This document shows positions 1 through 11,115 of a stretch of 64,000 bases of DNA, in pieces. The first letter of the stretch is position 1. Each line of letters begins with the position of its first letter. A program made the position numbers and the translations under genes. The DNA is from Prosopocoilus inquinatus. Taxonomy: Eukaryota > Arthropoda > Insecta > Coleoptera > Lucanidae. The notes beneath the pieces were generated by a model that did not search any database, was not told the DNA's origin, and was given only the letters and a program-made list of their open reading frames with translations. The stretch lies in assembly GCA_036172665.1 (NCBI GenBank), contig CM069870.1, forward strand, positions 20,434,001 through 20,498,000, read 5' to 3'.

Positions 1-1078
1 ATTAAGATCAACGAAGCCTACGCAGTTTTAGTTCAAATCTGTAGCAATAACACAAAGTTTACAGAACTCGACGGCGCGATGGCGACGCGACGCGCGCGTC
101 TTGAGCTTTCTCGTGTGATTCTGATATAATACATTCAAATCCGTATCACACCCCCACACAATAACACAGCTGATTAACATAAACTTGTAGAAAAACTTGC
201 GTGCTGTTAAAGTTCTTCTTTTCTCCTCAGGCCTGCTGAGCCTTTAAGCTTCCGCCCAAAAAGTTTCAAGCCCATTAATTTGTGTGCATTTATACTCGGA
301 TCCCTTGAAGACTACTTAGAAAATTCGAGGAGGAGCAATTTCGTAAGTGAGCAAACATGTTGATTAAATTTCCGTCGTTGTTTGAGAGCGCCCCCTAATA
401 ATCTAATTGATCACAGGAACCGAAATGAGTAACTGACTTTTCCTGTTAATACATTTCCGTAACGAGTTTAGTGGTCGAGGACTAAATACAGGAAACCCCA
501 AACATGCCTTCCAAGAGTACTTGGATTTCTAAGACTGAAGAAGATGAGGCGCAAAACACTAAAAGCACTTCCTTCCGTTTTTACAGAAAAAAAGCAAATT
601 GAATTAAAAAACGTACGGTGAAATGAAATATTGTTATGATGGAGAGTTTCAGTTCTCGCCCCTTTTAGGAAGTGATTAAAAATAAAATTACAACACGTCC
701 AGATTTCGTAGTTTATAATTACTTCATCAGGCCCTGTGATGTATTACGTTCAGTCAGCAATAAAAGGAGTTTTTACTGCGTATATAAAATATGGCGAATG
801 GATAAATAAATTTTAAACCTTAATCAGGAACTTTTCAAATTATTCATTACGAGGGCTGACAAAAGTTAAATTGATATTGAAAATATGACAGTCGGCCTCA
901 GAAAAGTTTACCTAACGTATTTAAACGGTTATTATTTTTATTTCATTATACCGCCTCTATACTGATTTGTGATACACAACAATTAATGTAATTGTCAATG
1001 ACAAAGAATGGTGTCAAGATGTGGTTACTGTAGTCTCTAGTTGGTTGGTTGGTTATTGTACTCTTTGGTATTTGTAAA
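1..1078. other. AT-rich stretch without a recognisable gene
   Basis: No open frame with recognisable content is seen. A CG-rich spot lies near 74-100. A hammerhead-like motif on the minus strand near 704-730 is treated as a separate entry. Around 1041-1052 there is a short TTGG microrepeat. I see nothing else that can be supported. Confidence 0.5.
704..730 (-). other. Degenerate hammerhead-like CTGATGA...GAAA motif
   Basis: Read on the minus strand, CTGATGA (724-730) is followed by one A, a possible 3 bp stem (GTA/TAC) and GAAA (704-707). No clear cleavage triplet follows. The order of the core elements resembles a hammerhead ribozyme, but stem II is very short, and similar motifs are common in animal retroelement ends. 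I treat it as a retroelement relic and not as a working ribozyme. Confidence 0.2.
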
Positions 1079-1100
1079 CCACTAGTTATCATAATAATAA

Positions 1101-2396
1101 TTCGGTACACTTCATTTAATCAAAATATTTTATTAAATTGGAACTCCTATCAGAATATGACTCATTGGAAAACACAAATGACGCAAATGCAGCTGCAAGG
1201 TTATATAATAAAATCATTAGTCAGCTTAAAATTAAGCATTATGTTAAAAAAAGAAACAAACTAGGATTACGCAATGCTTTGCAGGAGGCAAAACATCGTT
1301 GGATCACCGATGAGTCATAGTGTAACAGAAGAAATTATGTAAGAGCTCCTGACTTTTATAAGCAAACCTTGGCCTACATTCGCACGTCGGTTACCTAATA
1401 ACTGCTACCGGTAAAGTAGAATGAGTCATCAGGATTTTTCCAGACCATCGCCTAATGCAAAGCTCACACAGGTTGGAAATTTGGTCATTTCAGATTCATA
1501 TAAATACTTCGCTTTTCTGATCAGAAGTTCGGTTCCGAAGGTGCGCAGTCAGTTTGACACGCGTCTCATTTTTCCTCTTCGTTAAATTTTTAAAATTCAA
1601 AATTAGTTTTCAATAGTCAATTTTCCTAATTTCATTTAAATAAAGTGTACCTAAGAAGCATCCACGACCAGTGACGGTGAGTTTAAATAAAATAGATTCA
1701 TAATTTTATGTTAATTGTTAAATTTTAATTAGTTAATTAATTTAATTTAATTCGCATATTACTTTTTTTGTAATCTCTGTCATTTTACGAAAATTTCTCA
1801 TATCTTTAAATATATTTTGTAATCTAAAGCTTCAGATTTTTACTCGAACCATAATAAGGAAGGACTATTAACCAAAAATAGGAAGAGATAAGCAGTGGAC
1901 CGATCTCGATAATTCCAAAAAAAAAGAGTAAGTAAACGCCATTCGAGCAATCCGTGGAAAACGACCTGGAAATCGATTTCAGGCTTTCCATCCGAAAACC
2001 AGAACGCTACTAACAAAGAAATTCAAGTTTCAGCATTGTACGGACTGCTAAAATATTTGGAGACAAAAAGGGGTTGAAAATTGGTTACTTAGTTATTTGT
2101 TTTCTAAGACTAATTAAATCCGGAAAAGCTTACCCGTTCTTTCTTATTCTGTCACCCTTTTTCACCCTCATCTACAGCTTCTTTTTTACATTTTCTTTGT
2201 TTTTCTTGCTAATTGCGCGAAGTGTTGATGTTATACATAGAGAAGTATGATCACGACTGATCAATTAAGGAATCAATTCTATAACTGGGCTGCAGTCAAA
2301 AAAGATTGATAGTAATACTCTTTTAAAGTTCAACCGAGCGTTCGGAAAATTTATTTCCTTTATCAAGGTTTTCCTTAGCGAGTACACAAAGTTACA
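1101..2396. mobile_element. Possible 1.3 kb insertion between 22 bp direct repeats
   Basis: An identical 22 bp word beginning CCACTAGTTATCAT and ending in ATAATAATAA occurs at 1079-1100 and 2397-2418. Exact direct repeats of this length around 1.3 kb look like a retroposition target duplication; on the minus strand the left junction also has an ATT-rich tail like the LINEs elsewhere in the window. No reverse transcriptase or polymerase III promoter is seen. The open frame at 1138-1320 (60 codons, rich in Lys, Asn and Ala, counted from a TTG) matches nothing I know. The 22-mer could instead be part of a dispersed repeat. Confidence 0.25.
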
Positions 2397-2418
2397 CCAC
2401 TAGTTATCATAATAATAA

Positions 2419-4239
2419 ATTTCATCAAGAATAAGTTCTAAGAATAAATTTTGAATTTTACATTTTTTGACAGCTAAATTAATTAATAGCTATTTTAGAA
2501 AAATAAAATTCCGGCAAACTTTATTTTAATAATTATTTTTATTTAATTATCTTCGATAATAAAACGCATTCAAAAACAGCTGACATGTATTGACAATTTA
2601 ATTATTTATTATTTTCTATATGCGTTTAACTTGTTTTGTATAAATAAATATTAATTACGCACAGATTATTATGCATGAAACTAAAAATGATAAAGAATAT
2701 TTAATTTTACAAATACAGAAACGATTCGTTTATACCAAATCAAGAAAAAAAAATTGAGTTCACACAGAAAATAAAACAAATATTAAAGCATTTTATTACA
2801 ATGGAACAGAAACAATATTGCTCAGATATATTTTAAATATTTAAATAACTTTAAAATTCTACTAAGAATAACGTAAACGCAAAGAAAATGGAACAATGAA
2901 TAAATAATCACTGCTTCATACTGACTCCATTGATTTACAAATTTCCCTATTTAAACTATTCGTACAGGATGTGACAAAGTGCATTTTCTAATAGTTCGGC
3001 GGGTCCAAAGGTCGATGTGTCAATACTGTCGGCGCCTCGTCAAAGCACATTTAATGAGCGAGCGCGTTAATTGCTTTGAATGAAATACGATCCGATGGTG
3101 TAGCATTATAAGACTTGGATTTAATTTGCCAAGGAATTCCCTCTATTAAAACGTTAATTTTACGTAAATTCCTTTAACCGTAAAGAACTTTGATCTGCAA
3201 GCTAAACACACGTCGGTGTTTCCGGTATCTTGAGCCGATGACCGTACTAACTAAACAATTTTGCCAACCAAACCAAAAAATACGCGTGTTAAATTTTGTA
3301 CAAATCCAAAAGTAGAAACGAATTTAATTTTCAAATGTTACAGTATCTGTTTTCTAGAAAAAGTTGGACAATATTAAAATACCTTACCTTGAAAGTTAAT
3401 CACAATGTATCCCAGCTTACTTGTTGATTTTGCATTTTTCGATTTTTGTTCAAATTTAAAACAGGCTCTAATTACTAATGTCACAAAGTACGTAAATAGC
3501 AGTTAAGTAAGCAATAAGTCGGCGAAAAAAATCGTGACTATGTCAGTGCCACCTGTAGGTGTAGCTGTGCTTTCTAGGTAACACCAGTTTCCAATTTCTT
3601 ATGTTATTGTTCAAGCAATTTTGGCACCTATCTAGCATATTTAAAGAAACATAAAACACATGAAATCTTCTATTTGTCTTTCGAAGAAACTATCGGATAA
3701 CCGCCACTATCCTATCCAGTGTATTATTAGTTTTTTTTTTTCGACTTTTCCTCTCTAATATATTCTTCTCTTAATATATCATATCAAATTTCTAATTATT
3801 TTGTTATTTAGGTTCGGTTACGTTTTAAATCTGCACTGCTACTAACTGATGCCACTCGACTTTGCGATGGTTCGGCTACAGCCGCGATTTCTAGCCTCCA
3901 GTGCGGCTCCTCCGTTTCTGGTCGTTACAAATAGCAGTTCTAAAAAAGTCTTAAATTTTCTATCAGTCATTTTATCTAAGTTTGTTTTAATTGATGTCTT
4001 CGTAAACTTAACCGTTTTAGTTTAAAGGATTTGTTTCATGTTTGGCGCTTCGTTTGCGCACAAATTGTGGGTACGTTTCTTTTCCATTCCGTACAGGAAG
4101 TCTAGAGAATAACTTTTTGTTTTACATTTTAAGTTGGACGCTCGATCATATTGTGTTTCCGGTCCTGTGGTCGTAAACGAACAAGTAGCCACTAGCTCTT
4201 TTGTTTTTTGACGACCATCACCGACGGTCAATTTAATTA
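2419..4239. other. AT-rich stretch without a recognisable gene
   Basis: Mostly A/T runs (for example a T run near 3730) and short unrecognised frames. The 73-codon minus-strand frame at 4022-4243 has no family signature. A less AT-rich patch at about 3850-3920 shows no coding structure. Confidence 0.5.
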
Positions 4240-4690
4240 CCAATTAGCAAACCTGGTGTCAAGTTGTGCTGAGATGTCAATAGCTGTCTCGAAGCTAGTC
4301 TCTGAAGGAGGTGATCTGAGTTAACAAATCAATCAGGGCGGCAGGGAGCAAACCCCACTGAGTCAGGATACTATGAAACCGACTGCCTAAGTGCCACAGC
4401 ACGCGTTGATAACAGAAAACTTCCAGGAAAACTTCAATCACACTCGGTTGCCCAAGTTAGTGTTTGAGATCCAGCATAATTTCAAAAGCGTACTTAATAA
4501 TAAATATATTTAGGCACACGCTAACTTACAACAATAAACGCAGTAGCCTCGAGGGCCTAGAATAACCTAAATGCTTCAAAACCAAATAACGGTTCAATGA
4601 TTCGATGCGATAATCAACTTAAACAACGAAAAAAATTCAAATAGGTACAGTACTGAGCTTCACATAGTCGTGAAACGGTAATTCAATCCT
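4240..4690 (+). repeat. Dispersed repeat family F, copy 1
   Basis: This block aligns by eye, in the same orientation, with 46270-46690. Both share GCTGAGA, a CTCTGAA...GATGATA-like block, GGGCG.CAGGGA.CAA.CCC, CCGACT, GAAAACTTCCAGGA and CACACGCTAA in the same order. A shorter inverted relative lies at about 16430-16540. The spacing is conserved with many substitutions, so the copies are old. The family type is unknown, and no terminal repeats or coding region are visible. Confidence 0.55.
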
Positions 4691-5100
4691 TTTAAATTAA
4701 ACTTGGCTTAAAATCAAAGAGAAAACGTTAAAGTAGTACACAAACATGGTGTCATGTTTACGTAAAACAATTAACTTATAAAACAGATGTTTACGTTACT
4801 GTTTTTAATTTCCAGCTGATTATTGTTGCAGGGTGACGGTTGCTGTCAAATGTCAACGGTGAGACGCCCTCTCTAGTGAACGCGTCGAACTTCGGACAAA
4901 GCTGTCTTACAAACTATCAATGATCTTCGACCAGATGCGTCGTAGTGGCGACCTCGAGGAAATGGAACACGCGCAGCGTATACAGCCATACACCTCCCGG
5001 TTGGGGGGAAAAACAGAAGACAATGTAGAAGCAAAAATCGAAGCGGATCCTTATAAGTCAAAATAGAAAAATCATTTATAAAAGTGGTCCACGCTTAAAC
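4691..5100. other. Stretch without a recognisable gene
   Basis: A 62-codon minus-strand frame (4873-5061) overlaps a somewhat less AT-rich patch but has no recognisable motif. Nothing else is supported. Confidence 0.4.
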
Positions 5101-5104
5101 ATCC

Positions 5105-5475
5105 TAACCTACCACACATTTTATCAGAGACACAGTTAATCCGCTCGAAAGATTTGTTAAAAAGCAATTCAGAGGACGTAATAATCACAGATACACTGTT
5201 CTATAGAATTTTGCAACTCAATTTTGCACAAATTCACGCAAACAACAAAACGTCTATTAACCTTAACGTGCCAAACGATAATATCCACCAAATATAGAAG
5301 GCGGCGACGCCAGAATCGGCATTCTATCAGCCAAAATGGCGTGCCAACCCGTTGACAGGTCGCGAAAAGAGTGGTTGCCCATTACCAGCGTACCAACATA
5401 GCCACCTTACTAAACCAAGCACATACAACACGCGGCTGCCGAAATGTAACTAGGAATTAACTCGTAACACATTTT
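5105..5475 (-). mobile_element. LTR-like repeat (family L), copy 1
   Basis: On the minus strand this block begins TGTTACGA, like many LTRs, and ends in a region shared with 48480-48775 and 8015-8113 (AATTTTGCA.AA, CACGCAAAC). The strongest shared part is near 5180-5250, where ATAGAATTTTGCAACTCAA also occurs at 8070-8090. No internal gag-pol region lies beside it, so if it is an LTR it is a solo or broken one. The boundaries are uncertain and no target duplication could be assigned with confidence. Confidence 0.4.
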
Positions 5476-6049
5476 GCAAAGATCACAGTAACGACTCCTT
5501 TAGGTGTTTAATCAAATCTTTAAACACGTTAAGTTGTGTTGTGTGCTGGTTACGCGACCGGTTTTGTTAAAAGGGGATCCATCTCGCCTTAAGAAAGATT
5601 TGGAAGTAATTTTTCACGCATTTTTGCTGCGGTTATTTTAGTCGTGTCCTGCGAGAGGCCTCACCGAATAAGGATAACCGTTCATAAGCTTTGTAATTTA
5701 TCAATCAATTTATTCTGCCTTGATTAAGGATAGAACACGGTTTCTTCGGAGCGAGGCTTTAAGCCAAAATACCTGTAAATTTTGATGGCATGTAATTCTC
5801 TGTCGGACAGATTCATTTTTGTTGTAAGCCAAACAGAGTATCTTGGGCGGTAATCACGCGTTTGTTTCGCGTTGTAATAATTCGAGATACGTTAAGTATT
5901 TATTTTTTTGTTTTATTTTACGTTCACTGCTGTCGAATTTTCTTTTTTCCTTGAAATTGGTTGCATTACCAATAAACGAACCGTCAAACACGTTTAGTTC
6001 TACCTTTTACTTTCTATGCATGGTGAAGTCATGGGATTTTAGTCTATTC
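5476..6049. other. Stretch without a recognisable gene
   Basis: The 98-codon frame at 5843-6139 runs into the MITE at 6058 and is Phe/Ser/Leu-rich, as expected of T-rich noncoding DNA. I do not regard it as a gene. Confidence 0.5.
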
Positions 6050-6057
6050 TTCATAAC

Positions 6058-6254
6058 CAGGGAAAAGAATTCGGCCCACTTAGTGTTGGACACTTTTTAC
6101 GCCGAATGTACTATTTACTGCTTCCGGGGCCTCGAGTGAGAGGGAAAGAGATGTGTTCGCACGTCGCAGAAGTTATTGTAGGCGGGACTAATACAGTCCG
6201 AATACTAAATTTTCGTACTATTTGCGGAACGAGTGGGCCGATTTCTTTTCCCTG
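6058..6254 (+). mobile_element. hAT-type MITE (CAGGGAAAAG family), copy 1
   Basis: A 197 bp element with inverted ends: the left starts CAGGGAAAAGAATTCGGCCC and the right ends AGTGGGCCGATTTCTTTTCC followed by CTG. Flanks 6050-6057 (TTCATAAC) and 6255-6262 (ATGATAAC) match at 6 of 8 positions, fitting the 8 bp target duplication of hAT elements. An inverted relative with a perfect 8 bp duplication is at 32800-33024. It has no coding capacity and would depend on an external hAT transposase. Confidence 0.7.
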
Positions 6255-6262
6255 ATGATAAC

Positions 6263-7440
6263 GTGAGTAGGACTAACGATACCTTGTGGTTTCACTTCCC
6301 TATTTGGAACAACTCATGCTGGCACCAAATGTGTAGCTTTCTAGACTCTGTAGCTTTCAAACGAAAAAGAAAGTCCTTATTTTATGGCTCGTACCATCGT
6401 CATTAGCATAATTTAAAAAAAAAAAGAAGTATGAATCTCCTTGTAAGAAAAACACTCGGCTCTTATAATTCCCTCTAATTCATTTAACTTCTTGTCATAT
6501 TCAACATAAATTTTTTAAGTGTTATGCGAGGGATAAAATTTTGAATTCCGGGGCGTAAAACGAAATCACTTACCGCCTCTTGCCATGAAGTTTACGGTGG
6601 ATTTTATAACGGATTCTGTAAGGAAACGAGCATCGCCTCTTGACGTATTTTCCGGGGGCCCATTATACATTTTTTTTTAAGACAAAGCAGTTGTAAATTA
6701 TCCTCCGGTGGGCGGGGGCGTTGATGAATCGCTCCCGACTCCGAAACAATGAAAGTTTAGCGGCAAGTCCAATTTAAAGTTTTCAATGAAAAGCCAAATT
6801 AACACAGTATTAAATTTGAAGTGTCAAACTTTATATCTCCTGAAATTTTAATATTTGATTGCTGTTTCACGGGTTGTTGGTCGGATGGATATTTTAGGCG
6901 GGCGCGGGCGTCCGCTCAGAATGTTATTTAAATTAATGGAGTTTCCCTCCTCACGGTGAAGGGTGAAGCTTCGAAGTACAATTTTGTTTATTTGTTGTTA
7001 GGTCTCAACAAATTATCATTTATTTTCATTAAACTTTATTTTTTCTTCAAATGTTAAAATTTTATTTTTTTATTTCATTTTGCATATTGAGATTACTTTA
7101 AAGTGATTTGTTTTGGCTATGGCCAGACTTGTTACAAAACTTGATTCTTATTGGTTCAGTTATGGATTGATCTCCTTTCAACCTCAGTCCGTGTACTGAA
7201 TGAAACTGATTCATTGGCTTTTAAAACTGCGTCTGTTTAGACGTCGGTTCGAGTGATAAAAAACGGTGTCATCAATGTGTCAATTTAATTGCAATAATTC
7301 CTTTGTTTAATTTACTCAATTATTTAAATACATTTAAATAGTATTGCCACTTTAATAGCTTAATCACTTACTCACTGAGCTGCTTGTAAAAAAATCAAGA
7401 TTTCAATCGTAACTGTACATATTAATTTTTTTGACGTGTT
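6263..7440. other. AT-rich stretch without a recognisable gene
   Basis: Contains a small CG-rich patch (6885-6915) and long A/T runs. At about 7200-7290 lies one copy of family G (TTGGCTTTTAAA, then GTCGGTTCGAGT.ATAAAA), also seen at 23490-23580 and 30566-30640. No coding evidence. Confidence 0.45.
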
Positions 7441-7509
7441 TAATCTAGGTGTTTCCCGTGTCGTTCGAAGTCACTGTTTACATTTCTGTCGGTTGTCGCG
7501 TATTGGTTT

Positions 7510-7531
7510 TCGAGCTTTCTATCGAAAGCTC
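7510..7531. repeat. Short perfect hairpin
   Basis: CGAGCTTTC and GAAAGCTCG form a 9 bp perfect inverted repeat around a 4 nt loop. It lies just before the open frame at 7549. Function unknown. Confidence 0.6.
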
Positions 7532-7548
7532 GTTCGACAGGCGAGTGC

Positions 7549-7821
7549 ATGATGACGATGAAAAAAAAATGCTATATGTGTCACGTATATCCGGGCCGCA
7601 AAAAGTTTATCAAAGCTATCCGACACAGTGAATCGTTCATTTTTTCCTCGTCCGACCCGTTAATCCCTTACAGACGAGCAATAATACGCTCGGATGCTTC
7701 CAATAATATTTGTCGGGGCGAGATCCGTTTAACACACACACTGTTCTTCGATAAGACTCTGGAGGGATGGACTTACGACCGTTTCCTTTTACAATTCCCA
7801 CGTGTTAAGGTAAATTCTTAA
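7549..7821 (+). CDS. Unrecognised 90-codon frame, doubtful
   Basis: The frame starts MMTMKKKCYMCHVYPGRKKF. It is one of the few frames in the window with a mixed amino-acid composition instead of Phe/Leu/Lys low complexity. An acceptor-like GACAG lies just upstream (about 7536-7540), and a donor-like AAGGTAAAT lies near its end (7807-7815), so it could be an internal exon. The CxxC spacing in CYMC alone does not identify a domain. There is no homologue I recognise, no Kozak-like context, and a second frame (7449-7631) overlaps it. It may be chance. Confidence 0.15.
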   Translation: MMTMKKKCYMCHVYPGRKKFIKAIRHSESFIFSSSDPLIPYRRAIIRSDASNNICRGEIRLTHTLFFDKTLEGWTYDRFLLQFPRVKVNS

Positions 7822-7829
7822 TACTTCGT

Positions 7830-8265
7830 GACTTTTAGGTAACTTAAGACAGCAGCACCAAGTGACGTAAGGCGATAGTTTTAAATACAGGGAGAGAAGC
7901 TAACCCACTTCTGAACGTGACTTTGTTTGACACCGCGATTTAATTTTCTCGTCGAGAATTTTGCAACATTCTACATTTCTACATTAACTAAATTTTTTAT
8001 CAATCAATTTCTCTAAAGAAAGATTTGTTCAAAAGCAATTCAAAGGACGTAATAAGCACAGATACACTGTTCTATAGAATTTTGCAACTCAATTTTGCAT
8101 AAATTCACGCAAACTCGTCGACAATTTTGAAACTTTCTACATTTCTAAAATAACTAAATTTTTTATCAATCAATTTTTCTAGCTTGGTTTTAATTTAAAT
8201 TAGTATAACAATTCACGACCGGCGTGGTTAAGTTTGAATAAAAATAGATTCGTTGTTGTTTAGAG
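7830..8265 (+). repeat. Dispersed repeat family H, copy 1
   Basis: Shares with 26440-26720 and 63830-64000 the ordered words TAAG...CC.CGTGAC, GCGATAGTTTTAAATAC, GACTTTG.TTGA, TTAATTTTCCTCGTCGA and AATTTTCCA. The 3' part (AGCTTGGTTTTAATTTAAAT) matches 26650. Near the end, CACGACCGGCGTGGTTAAG has relatives at 28405 and 1660. A 99 bp piece of family L (8015-8113) is embedded between two copies of an approximately 65 bp segment. No coding function. Confidence 0.55.
7950..8180 (+). repeat. Direct duplication of about 65 bp around a 99 bp insert
   Basis: Segments 7950-8014 and 8114-8180 are near-copies (CTACATTTCTA.A.TAACTAAA, TTTTTTATCAATCAATTT). Between them lies a fragment of family L, with the word CTGTTCTATAGAATTTTGCA also found at 5197. 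The duplication is much longer than ordinary target-site duplications, so it is not a simple transposition signature. Confidence 0.6.
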
Positions 8266-8284
8266 ATCAGCCCCTAACAAAGAC

Positions 8285-8533
8285 TTGAAAAGGTGTACAG
8301 ATTTCTTCGTCCTTCACCTCTCTCTTGCGCACTGTAGTTTCAATTACATTTTAGTCGTTGAATTTTTAGTAATCTGGACATTTTTTAATATGTACGTAAT
8401 ATTGTGGATGTTTGATCAAAAAAATATGTCCCTCTTGACCATAAGGGAAAACAATTTTCCTATAAACTGTTTCATCTTCCAGCCAGGAAATACTCTGCCA
8501 ACTAACCTTGCAAGGATTTTAATTTCAAACTAA
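8285..8533 (+). other. Unrecognised 82-codon frame, probably chance
   Basis: The frame is Phe/Ile/Leu-rich, and its 3' half runs into the repeat array that starts at about 8410. There is no motif, no splice context and no similarity to anything I know. Confidence 0.3.
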
Positions 8534-9985
8534 ATAGATCTAATCTAAAACCATGGGTATAGTTGGATGGGATAATTCAGAGCGTTATCTCTTGACCAAA
8601 AATCAAAGCTGCTTTATGTTTGTTCGAAAATAATGTCCCTCTTGACCATAAGGGAAAACAATTTTCCTTTAAACTGTTTCATCTTCCCGCCAGGAAAACC
8701 CCTGCCATCTAAAGTTGCAAGGATTTTAATTTCAAACTAAACTGATCTAATCTAATATCATGGGTATAGTTGGATGCGATAATTCAAAGCGCCATCTCTT
8801 GATTCAAATCAAAATCAAAGCTACTTTATTCTTCAATTTGAAGCAATAGGATATGTGTGTTAAAATTAAAATTCTCAGCAAAAACTTTCAGCTCTTCTTT
8901 TCTTCTTTCTAGAATTTCAACAAATTAAGTTGATTCTTGTCCGATGAAAATTGTAAGTACAAAGTTTTTTTTAATCTTGAACCGAAACGTTGAGTGTGTT
9001 CCCTTCATATTTCTGTCCGGTTCAAGATTAAAAAACTTTGTACTGAATTTCAACGTTAAAACCAAGTCCTTTGTAGCGAACTGTTTACAGCGCCATCTAT
9101 TTGTTCATTTGTACTCCTCGTTTACCTGAAATTTTATCGAATATCGAAAACGTGTTGCCTTTTAATAATTCTCGAATAAAAGCAATTTTGTTTAAAACTA
9201 AATAAAATATACAGAATCACAGCGCGATAAGTAAGAATCATCCAAAGCAAAGAGAGAAAACATGTCTTCTAACGTCGCAAGAATTTTATTTTTCAAATTA
9301 AACAGAAAATCTAAAACCTTGGGTGTGCTCGGATGAGTTGCAGTTCAGAGCGCCATCTCCTGACCAAAAATCAAAGTTACCTTATTCCTCAATTTAAAGC
9401 AGCAGGATTTCAAATTAACATTCCTAGCAGTAACTTCGATTGCAGCCTTTGCATTTTTTTTTTCTAGAATTCGCGAGTTCTCGTCACGTACGTCGTAGAG
9501 AATTATCTAGAGCGCCATCTATTCGCTGATTTAACTGAAAATAGAAGTTGCAGCAATCGAACTTCAAGAAACGCCAGTTTGTTTTAATAAAATAAGTTAA
9601 ACCAAAAATATATCATCAAGGCAAGACATGAATCAACCAAGGCGCCATTTCTTGACCAAAAAGAGAAAACAATTTTAATTTTAATTTTCCTGTAACACTG
9701 TTTCAGCTTTTCATCATAAAAGCCTTGCCCAACTGACTAAGTAAACTGAACATCTAAAAGCAAGATGGGATGAGACCGCCATCTTTTCACCAGTAATGAA
9801 ACCTATTTTGTTCTTTAATTTTAAAACTACATCGCAGCGAATCATTTAGAGCGCCATCTCCATCAATTATTCTCTTTTATCTGAAGATGGAAGAGTTTAC
9901 TTAATCGATTTTTTTACTTTGCTCAAAATTATGTTTCGAAGCAACCCATCTCTTGACCAAAAGGGAAAACAATTTTTTGTTGCCT
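8410..9985 (+). repeat. Degenerate tandem array built on GAGCGCCATCTCTTGACC
   Basis: Diverged units repeat at about 210 bp in the best region (8415 and 8630), then more irregularly. Recurrent words are TCTTGACCA.AAGGGAAAAC (8432, 8640, 9640, 9950), AGCGCCATCT (8790, 9350, 9505, 9845), GTTTCATCTTCC..CCAGGAAA, GCAAGGATTTTAATTTCAAA and AATCAAAG.TAC.TTATTC. The first two units are most alike, and similarity decays to the right. It adjoins the pyrimidine-rich array at 10 kb. No coding content. Confidence 0.75.
8957..9043. repeat. Hairpin with 26-28 bp arms
   Basis: Left arm GTACAAAG through TCTTGAACCG (8957-8984) is the reverse complement of 9018-9043 except for T-run length. The loop is about 33 nt. 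It lies inside the degenerate array and may be the remnant of a small MITE. Transcription would give a stable hairpin. Confidence 0.75.
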
Positions 9986-10049
9986 TAATCGAACTGTAAA
10001 AACGCATTTTTTTATTTTTTCTTTTTTCGCAACAGTTATTTTTTTCTTT

Positions 10050-11115
10050 TTCTTAAAATTTCCGATCGCCATTAGTTTAATTATCCTTTTCTTCTTTTCC
10101 TTTGAAAGAAGTCGTTTCTTTTTCTCTTCTATTCCGATTACATCTTATTTTCTAAACCAAAAAATTCCTTTTTTTTACTAAATATTACGATCGTCATTTG
10201 TTTTTCTGTGTTTCTTTTCGCTTTCGTAAAAATATAATCGTCATTTGCTGCTTGCTTTTGTTTTTCTTCTTTTTTTTTTGAAGAAATAGTCGTTTATTCT
10301 TCTCTTCCTATCTCATTGCATCTTTTTTTAACCAAAACGGTAATTTTTTACTATATTTTTAATGAATACTACGATCGTCATTTGTTTTTCTGTGTTTCTT
10401 TTCGCTTTCGTGAAAATATAATCGTCATTTACCGTTTGCTATTATTTTTCATCTTTCTTTTTTGAAGAAATAGTCGTTTATTCTTCTCTTCCTATCTGAT
10501 TGCATCTTTTTTTAACCAAAAATGTTATTGTTTACTAAATTTTTTGATGAATATTACGATCGTCATTTGTTTCTTTGTTTCTTTTTTCGCTTTCGTAAAA
10601 ATATAATCGACGTTTGCCGTTTTCTTTTGTTTTTCTTCTTTTCTTTTTGAAGTGGAGTCGTTTATTCTTCTCTTCCTATCTCATTGCATCTTTTTTCAAC
10701 CAAAACAGTAATTTTTACTAAATTTTTTAATGAATATTACGATTGTCATTTGTTTTACTGTCTTTTCTTTCGCTTTCGTAAAAATATAATCGTCGTTTGC
10801 CGTTGGTTTTTGTTTTTCTTCTTTTCTTTTTGAAGAAATAGTCGTTTATTCTTCTCTTCCTATCCGATTACGTCTTTTTTTAACACTGTATTCTTTTTAT
10901 ACTGTTTTTTTCTTGTGAATATTACGATCTTCATTTGTTTTTTTGCTTCCCTCTCTTTCGTAAAAAATTATAATCGTCATTTGACGTTCGCTTTTCTTTT
11001 TCTTTTTTCTTTTCCTTTCGAGGCCTTCCATTCCGATCATTTTTTTCGTTTATTCAAAAACCAAAAATGTTCTTCTTTTTACCGGTTTTCTTTTCATTGA
11101 ATATTGCGATCGACG
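10050..11115. repeat. Pyrimidine-rich tandem array, about 184 bp period
   Basis: The landmark TACGATCGTCATTTG recurs at about 10185, 10370, 10554, 10738 (GATTGTC) and 10922 (GATCTTC), with a last variant near 11104. Spacing is 182-185 bp. Each unit contains TTTCGCTTTCGTAAAAATAT, AATCGTCATTTG, TTGAAGAAATAGTCGTTTAT, TCTTCTCTTCCTATC and TTTTTAACCAAAA. The plus strand is strongly T/C-rich. A shortened unit precedes the array (10063-10185). This is a local satellite or minisatellite with no coding function. Confidence 0.85.

Noticed and set aside
10050..11115. CRISPR-like array
   Set aside because: The repeat period is about 184 bp with whole-unit similarity; there are no short conserved repeats with variable spacers, and the window is eukaryotic.
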